The notes: a model not told the origin generated them from the sequence alone. DNA of 64,000 bases from Bacteroidales bacterium (GCA_023229135.1 JALNZT010000019.1:1-64000), one strand, 5' to 3'. Shown: positions 14,900 to 23,591, counted from the stretch's first letter. Made by a program: numbers and translations.

Positions 14900-16696
14900 T
14901 TACTCCAATGTTTCCCGCGTTTCACCACACTTCAACATCGCATCGCCGAAATAAGGATTCCGAATCTCTTTTATGTCGCTCAACCAGTAAGCACCTTTAT
15001 CGCCAAAGGCCATGGGGCAGTATTGGTAATAGGCTGTTTGTCCATCCAGTCCAAAGCTTTTCAGGCTTTTGTAGAAAACCTGGTTGAAGCGGTAGAAAGC
15101 CTCGCGCTGTTCTTCAATGTCTTTCAGGCTGATGATGGAGGCTATCGCCCTGTTTAAAGTTTCCAGTTGTTCCATCCAGATGATATGCGCATCGCCTTTG
15201 AGCAAGGACATATCAACTGATTTTAAGGCTGCGCTCACTGCTTTTGCTTCACCGACTGCTTTTCCCGGATTGGTTTCAACAAAAGCGTCTTTCATTGGCA
15301 AGTATGCTTTAAAAACTTTTGTAAGTTGTGCCGTAAAGGCAGGGTCGATTCCGGTTTGAACATGGATTTCGCTTTGGGAAGAGCCTTCGGCTGATTCGGA
15401 CATGTCCATTCCGGTGTGGTTGTGTCCGCTCATGGCAGGGCCGCCATCGGGACTCATCATGCTGGGTCTGCCGGCAAGTTGTGCGGCCGCATCAATGCTG
15501 AATGTGCCGTGAACCGCTATTTCTTCGCCGGTTTGCAGGCCGTCGTTTATCACGTAGCTTTCGCCCAGTGCAGGACCGAGTGTTATTTCTCGCATTTTAA
15601 AGTTAACGCCCTGGTCAGTAGTGGATTTCACGTAAACTACTGAGCGTTTTCCCGTCCACATCACGGCAGTTTTTGGCACAACGATTGCCTCAGCCTTTTT
15701 GGGCAGCTGCGCCTGAACTGTTCCGGAGACGAACATTTCGGGCTTCAGCTTCAAACCCGGATTAGCGATGGTCACTCGTGCTTTGGCTACCCTTGTTTTC
15801 GGGTTAATTACCGGGTCGAGGAACGAAATCGTACCTGAAAACGATTCTCCCGGAAGGGAAGCAATGGTAAATTCAACTTTGTCGCCTTTTTTTATCCAGC
15901 CCATATCCGATTCATATACATCAAAAAGTATCCACACTTTTGAAAGGTCAGCAATTTCATAAATTGCTTGCCCTCTGGAGATATAATCTCCGGGATTCAC
16001 CATTTTTCGGGTAACATAACCCGATACATCAGCTTTCACCTCAAAACTTTCGGTGGGTGAATCCGATTTTAACATGCTTTCAATTTGACCGTCCGTCAAC
16101 TTCCAGTTCTTCAATTTTTCTTTAGCAGAATTGAAAAGCTGAGGCTGACTTTCTTTGAATTTTTGGGCTTCGAACAATTCGTTCTGAGCGGTCACCAATT
16201 CGGGCGAGTAAATGGAAGCAATTACTTGTCCCTTAGTTATATATTCACCGGTAAAATTAACCATTAGTGACTCAATTCGTCCAGGGATATGCGACGACTG
16301 AGAAAAAACCAAACGCTCATCTGATTGCACTTTGCCGTTTAAGCGTATTGATTTCACCGGATTCATCGTGCCCACAACAGCCGTTTGAATACTTGCCAAT
16401 TGCATAGCCGTTGGCGACATGCTGATGGCCAGTGGATCGATGTCATCGTCGTGGTCAGCTTCTAACGGAATAAGATCCATGCCGCAAATTGGGCAGGCGC
16501 CTGGTTCGTTTTGTCGGATTTGCGGGTGCATGGAGCAAGTCCAGGTTTGCTGATTGTCTGATTTGCTGATTTGTTGATTTGCTGATTTGCTGATTTGTTG
16601 ATTTGATGGATAATGGTTTCCCACTAAATAGCCAATCAAACCTCCGACGAGTAAAACGGCAATCAGGATTGCTATGGTTTTTTTTATAGATTTCAT
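14900..16696 (-). CDS. cusB: CusB-type periplasmic adaptor of an RND metal-efflux pump
   Basis: This 598-residue membrane-fusion protein has an N-terminal membrane anchor (about 6-25). Residues 31-50 form a low-complexity linker encoded by 8-bp repeats (NQQISKSA NQQISKSD NQQ). A heavy-metal-binding domain follows, with C54, H57, C68 and C71 (CSMHPQ ... ACPICGMD). The adaptor body contains the lipoyl/hairpin regions (VNFTGEYITKGQVIASIYSPELV) and beta-barrel. The C-terminal 150 residues are a DUF3347-like domain (MKDAFVETNPGKA ... YYQYCPMAFGDKGAYWL). It links CusA to TolC and may receive metal from the HMA protein. The S23 gene ends 4 bases upstream of its start. Confidence 0.93.
   Translation of the reverse strand: MKSIKKTIAILIAVLLVGGLIGYLVGNHYPSNQQISKSANQQISKSDNQQTWTCSMHPQIRQNEPGACPICGMDLIPLEADHDDDIDPLAISMSPTAMQLASIQTAVVGTMNPVKSIRLNGKVQSDERLVFSQSSHIPGRIESLMVNFTGEYITKGQVIASIYSPELVTAQNELFEAQKFKESQPQLFNSAKEKLKNWKLTDGQIESMLKSDSPTESFEVKADVSGYVTRKMVNPGDYISRGQAIYEIADLSKVWILFDVYESDMGWIKKGDKVEFTIASLPGESFSGTISFLDPVINPKTRVAKARVTIANPGLKLKPEMFVSGTVQAQLPKKAEAIVVPKTAVMWTGKRSVVYVKSTTDQGVNFKMREITLGPALGESYVINDGLQTGEEIAVHGTFSIDAAAQLAGRPSMMSPDGGPAMSGHNHTGMDMSESAEGSSQSEIHVQTGIDPAFTAQLTKVFKAYLPMKDAFVETNPGKAVGEAKAVSAALKSVDMSLLKGDAHIIWMEQLETLNRAIASIISLKDIEEQREAFYRFNQVFYKSLKSFGLDGQTAYYQYCPMAFGDKGAYWLSDIKEIRNPYFGDAMLKCGETRETLE
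16549..16604. repeat. In-frame 8-bp tandem repeats within cusB
   Basis: Seven consecutive octamers of the form gctgattt/gttgattt run from 16549 to 16604 (plus strand). On the coding strand these read AAATCAGC/AAATCAAC. Two gct units and one gtt unit alternate, so a 24-base superperiod translates to an 8-residue peptide period. The unit is the same type as the 8-bp arrays at 17133-17196, 38666-38801 and 40894-40957. It lies between the membrane anchor and the metal-binding domain. Confidence 0.85.
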
Positions 16697-16700
16697 TTTA

Positions 16701-17063
16701 TTATTTATTAGATTTTGTAGAAGATTCCCGAAAGCTTTCGGGATTACTGAGTAACTTTTGAATGGATAGCAGCATGCTTTTCGTCCCGATAGGAGGGGGT
16801 GGATAATTTTTTGCTCTTTCGCATAATAGAAGCCAGTAGTCGGTTTCTATTGCTTCTTTATGGGCTATTTTAAGTTTATGAATAAAATCAGCCCGGCTTT
16901 CACTGCTTTGTGCCTCCCGGATATTCGCTCCAATACTCGTTCCCGATTTTAAAAGCTGGCGTGCAATCACATATTTCCGATTGCTTTCCAATAATTCTGA
17001 ATATTCAATAATCTCCAAAGCAAATTCAAAGCTTAAATCCAAAATCTCGTTTTTACGTTCCAT
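16701..17063 (-). CDS. Four-helix-bundle protein, S23/IVP (Avd-like) family, copy 1
   Basis: The 120-residue protein belongs to the family first seen in 23S rRNA intervening sequences. Diagnostic segments are FALEIIEYSELLE, SGTSIGANIREAQSSESRADFIHKL and KEAIETDYWLLL. Its structural relative Avd partners the reverse transcriptase of diversity-generating retroelements. The biochemical role of free-standing copies is not known. It lies inside the pump operon between tolC and cusB, ending 4 bases before cusB. An 8-bp repeat array lies upstream, and another is in the first codons of cusB. Near its end the coding sequence contains the palindrome cccgaaagctttcggg. No rRNA gene or reverse transcriptase is present. 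Confidence 0.88.
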   Translation of the reverse strand: MERKNEILDLSFEFALEIIEYSELLESNRKYVIARQLLKSGTSIGANIREAQSSESRADFIHKLKIAHKEAIETDYWLLLCERAKNYPPPPIGTKSMLLSIQKLLSNPESFRESSTKSNK

Positions 17064-17107
17064 TATGTTTAATTTTTCCCGTGTTTATATTATTATTTTC
17101 TAATCCT

Positions 17108-17198
17108 CACACCTGCCTTCCTGCGGTCAGCAGGCAGGTCCTCAAATCCTCAAATCCTCAAATTCTCAAATCCTCACATCAGCACATCCTCACATCAA
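17108..17198. repeat. 8-bp tandem array with GC-rich hairpin, between tolC and S23 copy 1
   Basis: From 17112 a GC-rich hairpin (cctgcc ... ggcagg, 17112-17138) is followed by octamers ctcaaatc, ctcaaatc, ctcaaatt, ctcaaatc, ctcacatc, agcacatc, ctcacatc (17141-17196). The array ends on the tolC stop codon (TGA at 17195-17197, minus strand). The hairpin core is the reverse complement of a shortened form of the one at 38632-38668. Confidence 0.85.
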
Positions 17199-18559
17199 TA
17201 CTCATCAGCAGTTAAATACTTCAACTTAGCCAGCTCAATCTGGTATTGCACTTCTGCCGTGACCTTCATTTTTTCATATTTCAGCAGTTGTTGTTGCATG
17301 CGCAAAACTTCCTCAAATTGCTCTCCCGAATTGCTGTAAGCGCTAAACAAAAGGTTCAGTGCCTGCTCAGATACTTGTGTTTGCCGGTCGTACAGCGCAA
17401 TCAATTGTTGCTGACTCTGAAGTTCGAACCAGGTGCTTTCGTAATTTGAAATAAGCATGTTCGTGCTTTCTTGTTTTTGCAGTGAGTAGCTTTCCTGCAT
17501 CAGTTGGGCTTCTTTTTCGGCAGCTTTGTATTTCTTCCTGAAAATGGGGATACTCACCGAAACCATTGGCATCAGCACATCTTTTCCGTTGTCGGTCATG
17601 CCTCCGCTGGCGTTTTTGTCCATAAACATATATTCCAGGCCAACACCCAATTTCGGGTAGCCTTGTTTTTGCGCTACTATTTCGCTCGCCATACTGGCCT
17701 TCACTTTCAAATCTAATGCCTCCAAAAGCGGATTTTCTGCCAGCAGGGAATCCTTTTGGGTTTTGTTGAGCACGAATTCAATTTCCAGGGAATCAGTAAT
17801 TTCAACTTCCGCGTTTTCGTTTCTGTTGAGCAGTTTGTTGAAAGTTGTAAGCAGGGGTTTTTCTTTCTGGTTCAGGATTTCGAGATTGGTAGTTGCGTCT
17901 TTTAGCATGATATCCACGCGCAAAACATCGACCATGGGAGTCATCCCGTTTTTGAATTTTATGTTGGCAATAGATTTGTAAGCCTCCAAAATTTCGATAT
18001 TTTTTTGCTCAATCTGTTTCCAACGGTTCAACTCGAACAAAGGATAATACGCCGCCGAGACCTGAAAATACAATTGGTTTCGGGCATCTAAAAACGTTTG
18101 GTATTTGGCTTCTGCCGTCAGGCTTGCCGCATCGGACTGTGCGCCCAGCATACCAAACCAGGGGAACATCTGGTTGATAGACAGCTCTGCCCGTTGCGCG
18201 CCCATTTTAGGAATAAAATAACCGAATGATAAAACGGGGTCAGGAAGGGAACTCACTTGCGGCACTTTTTGCAAGGCTGCTTCAAACTCCTTGTATTTGG
18301 CTTGCAGGCCCGGATTGTTTTCGGCTGCTATTTGAAAGTGATCATTGAGATTTTGAGCAGTGACAGCTGTTGTTGGTATAACTAAAGCTAATAACGAGAT
18401 GATAGAAGTTAGAAGAAAGAATTTAGAAGTTAGAAGATAGAATTTAGAGGTTAGAGGTTGGAGATTATTATTCTTTTTATCTAACCTCAGGTTTTCAGGT
18501 TCTAACTTCTGATAACTAATTTCTAAGCTTTTGTCTTTTATATATGATTTATTTCTCAT
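17195..18559 (-). CDS. TolC-family outer-membrane efflux channel
   Basis: From the ATG at 18557-18559 the protein is 454 residues. It overlaps the end of the S23 gene by 11 bases; an upstream in-frame start at 18673 would run deep into that gene and was not used. Residues 36-60 form the hydrophobic signal region, built of LTSKFYL, LTSKFFL, LTSIISL repeats that are coded by 7-bp tandem repeats. Cleavage is likely after TAVTAQ. The mature part is a standard outer-membrane factor with two repeats (ASLPDPVLSFGYFIPK-like start, PMVDVLRVDIMLKDA, ESYSLQKQESTNM). It forms the exit duct for the CusA/CusB pump. Confidence 0.9.
   Translation of the reverse strand: MRNKSYIKDKSLEISYQKLEPENLRLDKKNNNLQPLTSKFYLLTSKFFLLTSIISLLALVIPTTAVTAQNLNDHFQIAAENNPGLQAKYKEFEAALQKVPQVSSLPDPVLSFGYFIPKMGAQRAELSINQMFPWFGMLGAQSDAASLTAEAKYQTFLDARNQLYFQVSAAYYPLFELNRWKQIEQKNIEILEAYKSIANIKFKNGMTPMVDVLRVDIMLKDATTNLEILNQKEKPLLTTFNKLLNRNENAEVEITDSLEIEFVLNKTQKDSLLAENPLLEALDLKVKASMASEIVAQKQGYPKLGVGLEYMFMDKNASGGMTDNGKDVLMPMVSVSIPIFRKKYKAAEKEAQLMQESYSLQKQESTNMLISNYESTWFELQSQQQLIALYDRQTQVSEQALNLLFSAYSNSGEQFEEVLRMQQQLLKYEKMKVTAEVQYQIELAKLKYLTADEY
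18401..18463. repeat. In-frame 7-bp tandem repeats within tolC
   Basis: Nine consecutive heptamers (gatagaa, gttagaa, gaaagaa, tttagaa, gttagaa, gatagaa, tttagag, gttagag, gttggag) fill 18401-18463 exactly. Three heptamers make 21 bases, which gives the 7-residue repeat in the signal peptide region. The period matches the heptamer array at 18949-19195 on the other side of S23 copy 2. Degenerate similar units continue to about 18525. Confidence 0.85.
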
Positions 18560-18917
18560 GATTTTTCCAATTTTTATGTAGCGCATACAGCATTTTTCCA
18601 ATTTGATCCAATTCGTTGTTGATGCGATTATAAACGGACTGATCCAGGTATTTGCATTCCAGTGCCAATGCATGCCAATTTTCTGTTTCAGAGCACGATC
18701 CTAAAGCATGAATTAAATGTTGTTTAAAAACCGGTTCATAGATCCTTTTTGCCCATCCCTCGGCTATGTTGGCACTTATTGAGCGTGATGATCTGTTAAT
18801 TTGAGAAGTTAACGAGTAAACCTCTTCTTTAGGGAAGTTTCTTGTTAACCAAAAAATGTCCATTGCCAGCCTGAATGAGCGTTTGTAAACCTCAAGATCC
18901 TTATATGATTTTATCAT
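18549..18917 (-). CDS. Four-helix-bundle protein, S23/IVP (Avd-like) family, copy 2
   Basis: The 122-residue protein carries the classic S23 pattern: SYKDLEVYKRSFRLAMDIF, FPKEEVYSLTSQINRSSRSI and SANIAEGWAKR, then an acidic helix and LDQIGKMLYALHK. It differs from copy 1 at most positions, so the two are not recent duplicates. It sits between cusA and tolC. A 7-bp array of about 247 bases lies upstream and abuts the cusA stop, and 7-bp repeats occur in the first codons of tolC downstream. Its stop codon overlaps the tolC start. Function is unknown; an RNA-binding role is a family-level guess. Confidence 0.9.
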   Translation of the reverse strand: MIKSYKDLEVYKRSFRLAMDIFWLTRNFPKEEVYSLTSQINRSSRSISANIAEGWAKRIYEPVFKQHLIHALGSCSETENWHALALECKYLDQSVYNRINNELDQIGKMLYALHKNWKNHEK

Positions 18918-18948
18918 GTCTAAAATATTTAATGATGTTTAAAAATAA

Positions 18949-19195
18949 CTCTCACCACTCACAACTCACAACTCACAACTCACCACTCACCTCTCACCAC
19001 TCACCTCTCACCTCTCACCTCTCCCAACTCACTTCTCACAACTCACCACTCACCTCTCACCACTCACCTCTCACCTCTCACCTCTCCCAACTCACCTCTC
19101 ACAACTCACCACTCACCACTCACCACTCACCACTCACCTCTCACCACTCACCTCTCACCTCTCACCTCTCACAACTCACCTCTCACAACTCACCT
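18949..19195. repeat. 7-bp tandem array between cusA and S23 copy 2
   Basis: About 35 heptamers of the type CTCACNN (ctcacaa, ctcacca, ctcacct, ctcccaa) run without interruption. A higher-order period of 63 bases (9 units) shows in the repeated block starting ctcccaactcac at 19021 and again at 19084. The last units contain the cusA stop codon (TGA at 19183-19185, minus strand), so the final residues of CusA (GEL) are encoded by the array. Confidence 0.92.
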
Positions 19196-22100
19196 CCTTT
19201 ACCAATCTTCCTCTCCTCCCTCATACTATAAAGCACCGGCACGATAAAATAGGTAACAGCTGCAAAAATCATCCCTCCAAAAGCCGGAATGGCCATCGGA
19301 ATCATAATATCAGCACCACGTCCTGTTGAGGTAAGAATGGGTAGCAGCGCGATGATAGTTGTTGCCGAGGTCATTACAGCAGGTTTAATTCTTCGGTAGC
19401 CCGCCTCTACAACAGCCACCCGTATTCCTTTCAGGTTATCGGTTTTGTTTCGGGCGAAGCTTTGATCTAAGTAGGTAGCCATTAAAACGCCATCATCGGT
19501 AGCAATGCCAAAAAGCGCGATAAAGCCGACCCAAACGGCTACGCTCAGGTTGATGGTGTGCATTTGGAACAGCTCGCGCATATTGGTGCCGAAGAGGGAG
19601 AAATCCACAAACCAGCCTTGCCCGTATAGCCATATCATGATAAAGCCTCCGCTAAATGCCATGGCAATGCCTGTGAAAACCATCAGCGAAGTGGATACCG
19701 ACTTAAACTGGAAGTAGAGAATCAGGAACACGATAACTAAAACCAGCGGTACAATCAAAGAGAGGCGTTTTTCGGCCCGCAGTTGATTTTCGTAATTGCC
19801 AGAGAATTTATAACTGATTCCGGCCGGTACGTTTAAATCACCGGAATCAATGCGGGCTTGTATCGTGTTTTGGGCATCATTGACCACGGTTACTTCTGAA
19901 AAACCTTCCCCTTTGTCGAACAAAACATAACCCACCAAAAATGTTTCCTCACTTTTAATGGCTTGCGGCCCTCTTACGTACTCAAAATCGACAATTTGTG
20001 AGATAGGAATTTGAGCACCGGTTGGCGTAGCTATCAAAATCTTGGCCAGTGCTTCGGGATCGTCACGCAGTTCGCGGGGGTAGCGCACCCGAACCGGAAA
20101 ACGTTCGCGGCCTTCCACCGTTGAGGTGATTTTCATGCCGCCAATAGCTGTTTCTATAGTTTGCTGTACATCTTCTATATTTAGCCCATAACGGGAAATT
20201 TCGTCTCGATCAATATTCAGGTGCAGATAGGGTTTTCCCACAATCCTTTCGGCAAAAACCGCCTCGGTTTTTACCGAAGGCACTTCTTTTAGTATTTCTT
20301 CTAATTGCAGCCCAAATGCTTCAATGCTTGGCAAGTCTGGCCCATAAACTTTTATCCCCATCGGCGCACGCATACCGGTTTGCAACATCACCAAGCGGGT
20401 TTCAATGGGTTGCAGTTTCGGGGCAGAGGTAACGCCCGGTATTTTGGCTACTTTCACGATTTCATCCCAAATATCATCGGGCGATTTGATTTCGGGCCGC
20501 CAATTGCGGAAATAGTTCCCTTTGCTGTCCGGTATCAGTTCCTGACGATTTATCCCGCTGTGTAGCACGTCTGTGTTGGAAAGCGTATCGCCGGTACTCA
20601 GTATAAATCGGTTGTCTTCATCTACTTTAAATCTTGTGCGGTGCCCTTTTTCGTTGAGCATATATTCAGGCCGGTAATTAATCACGTTTTCGTACATCGA
20701 GATAGGAGCGGGGTCGAGTGCCGATTCTACCCTTCCCAGCTTTCCTACTGTAAGTTCAACTTCCGGGATATTGGTCAACAACATATCCAATTGCCCCAGA
20801 ACTTCGCGGTTGTATTCAAAACCTGAATGTGGCATGGAGGTAGGCATCAGCAGGAAGCTTCCTTCGTTGAGCGAAGGCATAAATTCTTTCCCGATGGCGG
20901 GAAAAGTATGGGTCAATCCCGACCATACTTTGGTGGTACGCACATTCCATCCAACTGTATCGAAGCCTTTGGCCACGAAACCAAAAACAGTGTTGAATCC
21001 CATCCAGGTAATGGCCCCGAAAAGAATTAAAAAAGTAGGAATCAGCAGGAAGCTGACTTTATGGTTTAAACACCAGCGGAGTATCGGCTTGTAAAAATAC
21101 TCAAGGATGATGAAAAATCCCAGGATAATTATAACCAGCAAAGCGACAAATAACACGTTCATCACCAGGCTCTTGGCGGGCCCAAGCGGAAGCCAGTATT
21201 TGGCCAGCAGCCAGATTACACCAACAACAACAATGATGATTTCGGCATGCGCGAGCACCCAGGAGGTAAAAGACCTTGTTCTCTGTTGTATCGCTGAACC
21301 GCTCGTGGCTGCTTCTGGTTTTTCTTTATCAATAGCAAAGCGTTTTCCGCTGAATGCTTTCACTATCCCTACAAGGCCGAAAGCCAGCAAAATCAATCCT
21401 CCCCAGGTCTGTCCGGCAAAAAGAGCGGCAATCCCGATAGGAATCAACATGATATTCAGCCACTTTCTGATTTTCTCACTTTTAATTTTCGCGCCAAAGA
21501 ACCAATGCGCCAGCGTGGGCAAAATAAATAATGAAACGATAAGCGCGGCAATCAGCGCGAAGGTTTTGGTAAACGCCAACGGGCCGAAAAGCTTGCCTTC
21601 GGCGGCCTGCATGGTAAACACGGGGATGAAACTGACGATAGTTGTAGAAACAGCGGTAAGTATTGCCGAACTAACTTCGGCAGCTCCATTATATATGGTA
21701 CTTATGAGTTTATGGCCCGGCGGTGCTTCGTCAATATGTTTGATGATATTCTCGGACAGGATTACCCCCAAATCGACCATCGTACCAATAGCAATGGCAA
21801 TCCCCGACAAAGCCACGATGTTGGCATCCACATGAAAATAGCGCATGGCAATGAAAACCATCAGCACGGCGATGGGAAGCAAACTGGAGATTAAAAAAGA
21901 AGCCCTGAGGTTGAACACCATGACGATGACCACCAGGATAACAATCAGAATTTGAAGCGAAATGGCTTCTTCCAGTGTTCCCAGGGTTTCGTAAATAAGG
22001 CCGGAGCGGTCGTAAAACGGCACTATGGTTAACTGACTTTCTATGCCGTTAGCCAAAACCTTTTTAGGCAGTCCGGGCGAAATTTCTTTGATTTTATCTT

Positions 22101-23061
22101 TTACGTTGTTTATGACCTGCAAGGGGTTTGCTCCGTAACGGGCAACCACCACGCCTCCAACCACTTCGGCACCGTCTTTGTCCAATGCACCTCGCCGGCT
22201 GGCAGGGCCCAACGAAACCACGCCAATATCCTGAATGCGGACAGGAACGTTCTCCTGCACGGCAACGACGGCTTTTTCAATATCTTCCACCTTTTTGACA
22301 TAACCCAAGCCACGCACTAAATATTCGGCCTGGTTAATTTCGATAGTTTTGGCACCCACATCACGGTTGGATTTTTGCGCCGCCTGCATTACTTTGTGCA
22401 ATGGAATATTGTATGCTTTCAGCGCATCAGGATTTACATCAATCTGGTATTCCTGCACAAAGCCGCTAATGGAAGCCACTTCCGAAACCCCTTCGGTAGC
22501 GTTCAGCCCATATTTTACGTAAAAATCCTGAACGGTACGAATTTCATGTAAATCCCAGCCACCGGTGGGATTACCGTTTTTGTCGCGCCCTTCGATGGTG
22601 TACCAGTAAACCTGTCCCAAAGCAGTGGCATCAGGGCCAAGCGCAGGTTGTACTCCTTCGGGTAATAAGCCGACAGGCAACGAACTCAGTTTTTCCAGTA
22701 TGCGCGAACGCGACCAGTAAAATTCAATATCTTCAGAAAAGATGATGAAAATGCTGGAAAAACCAAATATAGATGAGCTGCGGACAGATTTCACGCCCGG
22801 GATTCCTAATAAATAAGTAGTAAGCGGATAAGAAACCTGGTCTTCAATGTCTTGTGGCGAGCGACCAGCCCATTCGGTAAACACGATTTGTTGGTTCTCG
22901 CCAATATCGGGGATGGCATCAACAGGAACTGGGTCTTTTGGTAAAATTCCCGTGTCCCAGCCAAAAGGCGAGGTTACGATTCCCCAACTCACGAAACCCA
23001 AAAGCATGAGAACTGTAACTAACTTATTGTTTAAGAAGTATTTAATAATTTTATTGAGCAT
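19183..23061 (-). CDS. cusA: CusA/CzcA-family RND heavy-metal efflux permease
   Basis: This proton-driven inner-membrane pump exports metal through CusB and TolC. I take the start at 23059-23061 (MLNKIIKYFLNNKLV), 10 codons inside the longest frame, giving 1292 residues. Family signs are the first helix followed by PVDAIPDIGENQQIVFTEW, GVKSVRSSS, the LSGIAIAIGTMVDLGVILSE helix-4 region and the C-terminal IATDDGVLMATYLDQSF region. It is longer than E. coli CusA (about 1047 residues). The extra length includes a central block (about 540-690) with additional hydrophobic segments, also seen in other long Bacteroidota members. The last codons and stop lie in the 7-bp array. Confidence 0.94.
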   Translation of the reverse strand: MLNKIIKYFLNNKLVTVLMLLGFVSWGIVTSPFGWDTGILPKDPVPVDAIPDIGENQQIVFTEWAGRSPQDIEDQVSYPLTTYLLGIPGVKSVRSSSIFGFSSIFIIFSEDIEFYWSRSRILEKLSSLPVGLLPEGVQPALGPDATALGQVYWYTIEGRDKNGNPTGGWDLHEIRTVQDFYVKYGLNATEGVSEVASISGFVQEYQIDVNPDALKAYNIPLHKVMQAAQKSNRDVGAKTIEINQAEYLVRGLGYVKKVEDIEKAVVAVQENVPVRIQDIGVVSLGPASRRGALDKDGAEVVGGVVVARYGANPLQVINNVKDKIKEISPGLPKKVLANGIESQLTIVPFYDRSGLIYETLGTLEEAISLQILIVILVVIVMVFNLRASFLISSLLPIAVLMVFIAMRYFHVDANIVALSGIAIAIGTMVDLGVILSENIIKHIDEAPPGHKLISTIYNGAAEVSSAILTAVSTTIVSFIPVFTMQAAEGKLFGPLAFTKTFALIAALIVSLFILPTLAHWFFGAKIKSEKIRKWLNIMLIPIGIAALFAGQTWGGLILLAFGLVGIVKAFSGKRFAIDKEKPEAATSGSAIQQRTRSFTSWVLAHAEIIIVVVGVIWLLAKYWLPLGPAKSLVMNVLFVALLVIIILGFFIILEYFYKPILRWCLNHKVSFLLIPTFLILFGAITWMGFNTVFGFVAKGFDTVGWNVRTTKVWSGLTHTFPAIGKEFMPSLNEGSFLLMPTSMPHSGFEYNREVLGQLDMLLTNIPEVELTVGKLGRVESALDPAPISMYENVINYRPEYMLNEKGHRTRFKVDEDNRFILSTGDTLSNTDVLHSGINRQELIPDSKGNYFRNWRPEIKSPDDIWDEIVKVAKIPGVTSAPKLQPIETRLVMLQTGMRAPMGIKVYGPDLPSIEAFGLQLEEILKEVPSVKTEAVFAERIVGKPYLHLNIDRDEISRYGLNIEDVQQTIETAIGGMKITSTVEGRERFPVRVRYPRELRDDPEALAKILIATPTGAQIPISQIVDFEYVRGPQAIKSEETFLVGYVLFDKGEGFSEVTVVNDAQNTIQARIDSGDLNVPAGISYKFSGNYENQLRAEKRLSLIVPLVLVIVFLILYFQFKSVSTSLMVFTGIAMAFSGGFIMIWLYGQGWFVDFSLFGTNMRELFQMHTINLSVAVWVGFIALFGIATDDGVLMATYLDQSFARNKTDNLKGIRVAVVEAGYRRIKPAVMTSATTIIALLPILTSTGRGADIMIPMAIPAFGGMIFAAVTYFIVPVLYSMREERKIGKGGEL

Positions 23062-23165
23062 AATACAATTGAATTTTATGAAACAGAACAACCTTGTTCA
23101 ATGGCAGAAAATACCATTAAGCCCCTCATGCACACAGCACAGGAGCGTCGGATCGCAGTAAGATG

Positions 23166-23585
23166 CTAAATTATAAAGGTCTGGAAAAGGACTTGGATGT
23201 CCTCGTTGGGCAGGGGAACTCGATAATTGTTGCTTTGCGTAAAAGTTTGGTCAGCAATAATTACAGGCTCAACAAAAACAGCAATAAATGCAGCGAGAAA
23301 AGCGAAGTTCGTGAAAACGGTGACGGGCTGAATAGTTGCGTTTTCATCCAGTTGCATAAGCTGATGCTGATTTTCGCAGCAGGGCTGAGGTATCAATTGT
23401 TCTTCGGTAGGAGTGGTGGTTTCGCAGGCCTCATCCATATTATCCATGCCACAATCGGGATTGTGAAGCCCTATTGAAAAAGATGTTTCAACCGCTTCAC
23501 CACCGCAAAAATGGGTGTTCATCGAGAAGCCAATATTGGCAAACAAGATGGTCAAAGCAAGTGAAACGGATAATATCTTTTTCAT
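23166..23585 (-). CDS. Cys/His-rich small secreted protein, HYC_CC_PP-like
   Basis: The protein is 139 residues from the ATG at 23583-23585; three further codons exist upstream. It has a signal peptide (KKILSVSLALTILFANIGFS). After it come HFCGGE, NPDCGMD, DEAC and PCCENQHQLMQ, a pattern of spaced cysteines and histidines that matches the Bacteroidota HYC_CC_PP-type proteins found in metal-efflux operons. It probably binds metal in the periplasm. It is located 104 bases upstream of cusA on the same strand and is likely the first gene of the operon. A TACTTTTG box ends 6 bases before its start, which would give an almost leaderless message. Confidence 0.75.
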   Translation of the reverse strand: MKKILSVSLALTILFANIGFSMNTHFCGGEAVETSFSIGLHNPDCGMDNMDEACETTTPTEEQLIPQPCCENQHQLMQLDENATIQPVTVFTNFAFLAAFIAVFVEPVIIADQTFTQSNNYRVPLPNEDIQVLFQTFII

Positions 23586-23591
23586 ACCCAA

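Noticed and set aside
16701..18917. A complete diversity-generating retroelement, suggested by the Avd-like S23 proteins
   Set aside because: No reverse transcriptase and no template/variable repeat pair with adenine-specific changes was found in the window.
18875..19231. A 118-codon plus-strand ORF over the heptamer array
   Set aside because: It exists only because the 7-bp repeat stays open in one frame (SPLTSHH-type repeats). It lies opposite S23 copy 2 and cusA and has no credible start region.
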